Part shown: positions 8,182 through 9,416 of the stretch, piece after piece
How the letters are laid out: each line of letters opens with the position of its first letter
Position numbering within the stretch: position 1 is the stretch's first letter
NCBI GenBank assembly: GCA_002296055.1
Contig: DBHE01000154.1
Location: 1 to 9,416 of the forward strand
Direction of reading: 5' to 3'
Source: Pseudomonadaceae bacterium UBA836
Lineage (GTDB): Bacteria; Pseudomonadota; Gammaproteobacteria; Pseudomonadales; Pseudomonadaceae
Length of the DNA: 9,416 bases
Program-made: the position numbers and the translations under genes
The notes under the pieces: model-generated
The model's database searches: none
Told to the model about the DNA's origin: nothing
What the model saw: the letters and a program-made list of their open reading frames with translations, nothing else

Positions 8182-9306
8182 ATGCCAATACAATTACACA
8201 TCGCAAAAGAAACCCGACCCCACGAAAAACGCGTGGCGTTGGTGCCGGCGGTCGTTGCCAAGCTGCAGAAGCTCGGCATCGAGCCGCATCTGGAAGCCGG
8301 AGCCGGTGAAGCGGCCCGTATTCCCGATGCGGATTTCACTGCCGCTGGCGCTTCGGTAGGTGCCGCACCGGCGGATACCCGTCTGTTCTTCCGGGTACAG
8401 CCACCGAGCGTTGCAGATATTCAAGCCATGCCGGAAGGGTCGATCCTGTGCAGCTTTATCTACGCACAGCGCGAGCCTGAAGTCGTCAAGGCGCTGCGTG
8501 ATCGCCGTATCACCTGTTTCGCCATGGAGCTGATTCCGCGCATCACGCGTGCCCAGGCCATGGACGCGCTGTCCTCGCAAGCGGCACTGGCAGGCTATTA
8601 CGCCGCGCTGCTGGCCGCCACTCACCTCAACCGTATTCTGCCGATGATGACCACGGCGGTTGGTTCGCTGCGTCCGGCCAAGATTCTGGTCATGGGTGCG
8701 GGCGTTGCTGGCCTGCAGGCTCTGGCTACCGGCAAGCGTCTGGGCGCCATGATTGAAGGCTACGACGTTCGCCCTGAAGTACGTGAGCAGGTGCAGTCGG
8801 TTGGCGGCAAGTTTGTCGATACCGGCGTGTCTGCAGTCGGCGAAGGCGGCTACGCTCGCGAATTGACCGAAGAAGAGCAGCAGCAGGTCCAAGCAGTCCT
8901 GACCCGCCATGTGCAGCAGGCTGACGCGATCATCACCACGGCGTCCATCCCCGGCAAGCCAAGCCCCAAGATTCTGACCGAAGAGCAGATCATGGGCATG
9001 AAGAGCGGCTCGGTGATCATCGATCTGGCAGCCGAGGGCGGTGGTAACACGCCTCTGACTCAGCCTGGCGAAACCGTTGAAGTCGGTCCGGCAACCATCG
9101 TTGCGCCACTGAATATCGCCAGCCACCTGGCTGAGCACGCCTCCGAGCTGTATGCCCGCAACCTGCTGGCCCTGGTCGGCCTGATGGTGCAGGAAGGCGA
9201 GCTAACACTGGATTGGGAAGATGAAGTGCTGGCCCGTTCAGTGCTGACCCACGACGGCGAGATCCGCAACGATGCAGCGCGCGCTGCTGTTGAAGAGCAG
9301 GCTTGA
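8182..9306 (+). CDS. pntAA: NAD(P) transhydrogenase subunit alpha part 1 (domain I, NAD(H)-binding)
   Basis: This is the soluble NAD(H)-binding domain I of the proton-translocating transhydrogenase. The enzyme uses the proton gradient to drive NADH + NADP+ to NAD+ + NADPH at the cytoplasmic face of the inner membrane. The 374 residues match the split-type alpha-1 subunit rather than the ~510-residue fused PntA of E. coli. The N-terminal KETRPHEKRVALVP is characteristic of the alanine dehydrogenase/PntA fold. The RQD loop that contacts the nicotinamide is seen as R120, Q125, D128. The NAD-binding GAGVAGLQA is at 172-180, with D195 (GYDVR) at the end of the next strand. IIDLAAEGGGN (279-289) is the usual late motif. 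GAGGAG at 8171-8176 fixes the start. The stop overlaps the ribosome site of pntAB, 11 bases before its ATG. Confidence 0.96.
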   Translation: MPIQLHIAKETRPHEKRVALVPAVVAKLQKLGIEPHLEAGAGEAARIPDADFTAAGASVGAAPADTRLFFRVQPPSVADIQAMPEGSILCSFIYAQREPEVVKALRDRRITCFAMELIPRITRAQAMDALSSQAALAGYYAALLAATHLNRILPMMTTAVGSLRPAKILVMGAGVAGLQALATGKRLGAMIEGYDVRPEVREQVQSVGGKFVDTGVSAVGEGGYARELTEEEQQQVQAVLTRHVQQADAIITTASIPGKPSPKILTEEQIMGMKSGSVIIDLAAEGGGNTPLTQPGETVEVGPATIVAPLNIASHLAEHASELYARNLLALVGLMVQEGELTLDWEDEVLARSVLTHDGEIRNDAARAAVEEQA

Positions 9307-9317
9307 GGATTTAAAAA

Positions 9318-9416
9318 ATGGATATGAGTGTCACTATCACAGGCTTTGTTGCCCTGTATATCTTCCTGCTGGCAGCCTTTGCCGGCTATGAAATCATCGG
9401 CCGTGTACCGGCCATT
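9318..9416 (+). CDS. pntAB: NAD(P) transhydrogenase subunit alpha part 2 (membrane domain), 3' truncated by window
   Basis: Only the first 33 codons are present. They encode a short polar N-terminus, one hydrophobic helix (roughly residues 8-22), then GYEIIGRVPAI. This matches the start of the small membrane subunit, where the phrase around GYEII..VP opens the transmembrane domain that helps form the proton channel with PntB. GAGGA (9305-9309), overlapping the pntAA stop, lies eight bases before the ATG. In this operon type pntB (beta subunit, NADP-binding) follows, outside the window. Confidence 0.88.
   Translation, partial: MDMSVTITGFVALYIFLLAAFAGYEIIGRVPAI

Overview
The window looks like chromosomal housekeeping DNA from a gammaproteobacterium, most likely a member of the Pseudomonadaceae (Pseudomonas or Halopseudomonas-like). 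The reasons are the gene order lpxH-ppiB / glnS-cysS, a transhydrogenase whose alpha chain is split into two genes, GC-rich third codon positions throughout, and a heptamer repeat of the GCTTGMR type that I associate with Pseudomonas intergenic DNA. The species assignment is inference; no rRNA or tRNA gene is present to support it.

Layout. At 2-52 is the last stretch of a plus-strand gene that cannot be identified. The 188-base gap that follows is dense with secondary structure: a hairpin over the stop codon, two mirror copies of a heptamer repeat, a strong bidirectional terminator between them, and a GC palindrome touching the end of lpxH. ppiB and lpxH form a minus-strand operon (1471 to 241). 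Divergent from it, glnS, cysS and a short-chain dehydrogenase/reductase (SDR) form a plus-strand operon (1667-5504). Each junction in that operon is a one-base stop/start overlap. A perfect 12-bp hairpin separates the SDR gene from a convergent sodium:alanine/glycine symporter gene (6957-5545). Divergent from the symporter is a gene of the 'predicted metal-dependent hydrolase' family (7155-7994). Last comes the start of the proton-translocating transhydrogenase operon: pntAA complete, and pntAB cut by the window end.

The genes do not form one pathway. They cover lipid A synthesis (LpxH), protein folding (PpiB), translation (GlnRS, CysRS), amino-acid uptake, a redox enzyme of unknown substrate, a probable di-metal enzyme, and NAD(P)H balance (Pnt). 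No phage, plasmid, insertion sequence, CRISPR or defence gene is visible, and I see no convincing undescribed multi-gene system. The points most worth a second look are the di-iron-like residue pattern in the 'metal-dependent hydrolase', the SDR gene coupled to cysS, the mirror repeats around the first terminator, and a slippery G-run at the glnS/cysS junction that lies in the right frame to read into cysS.
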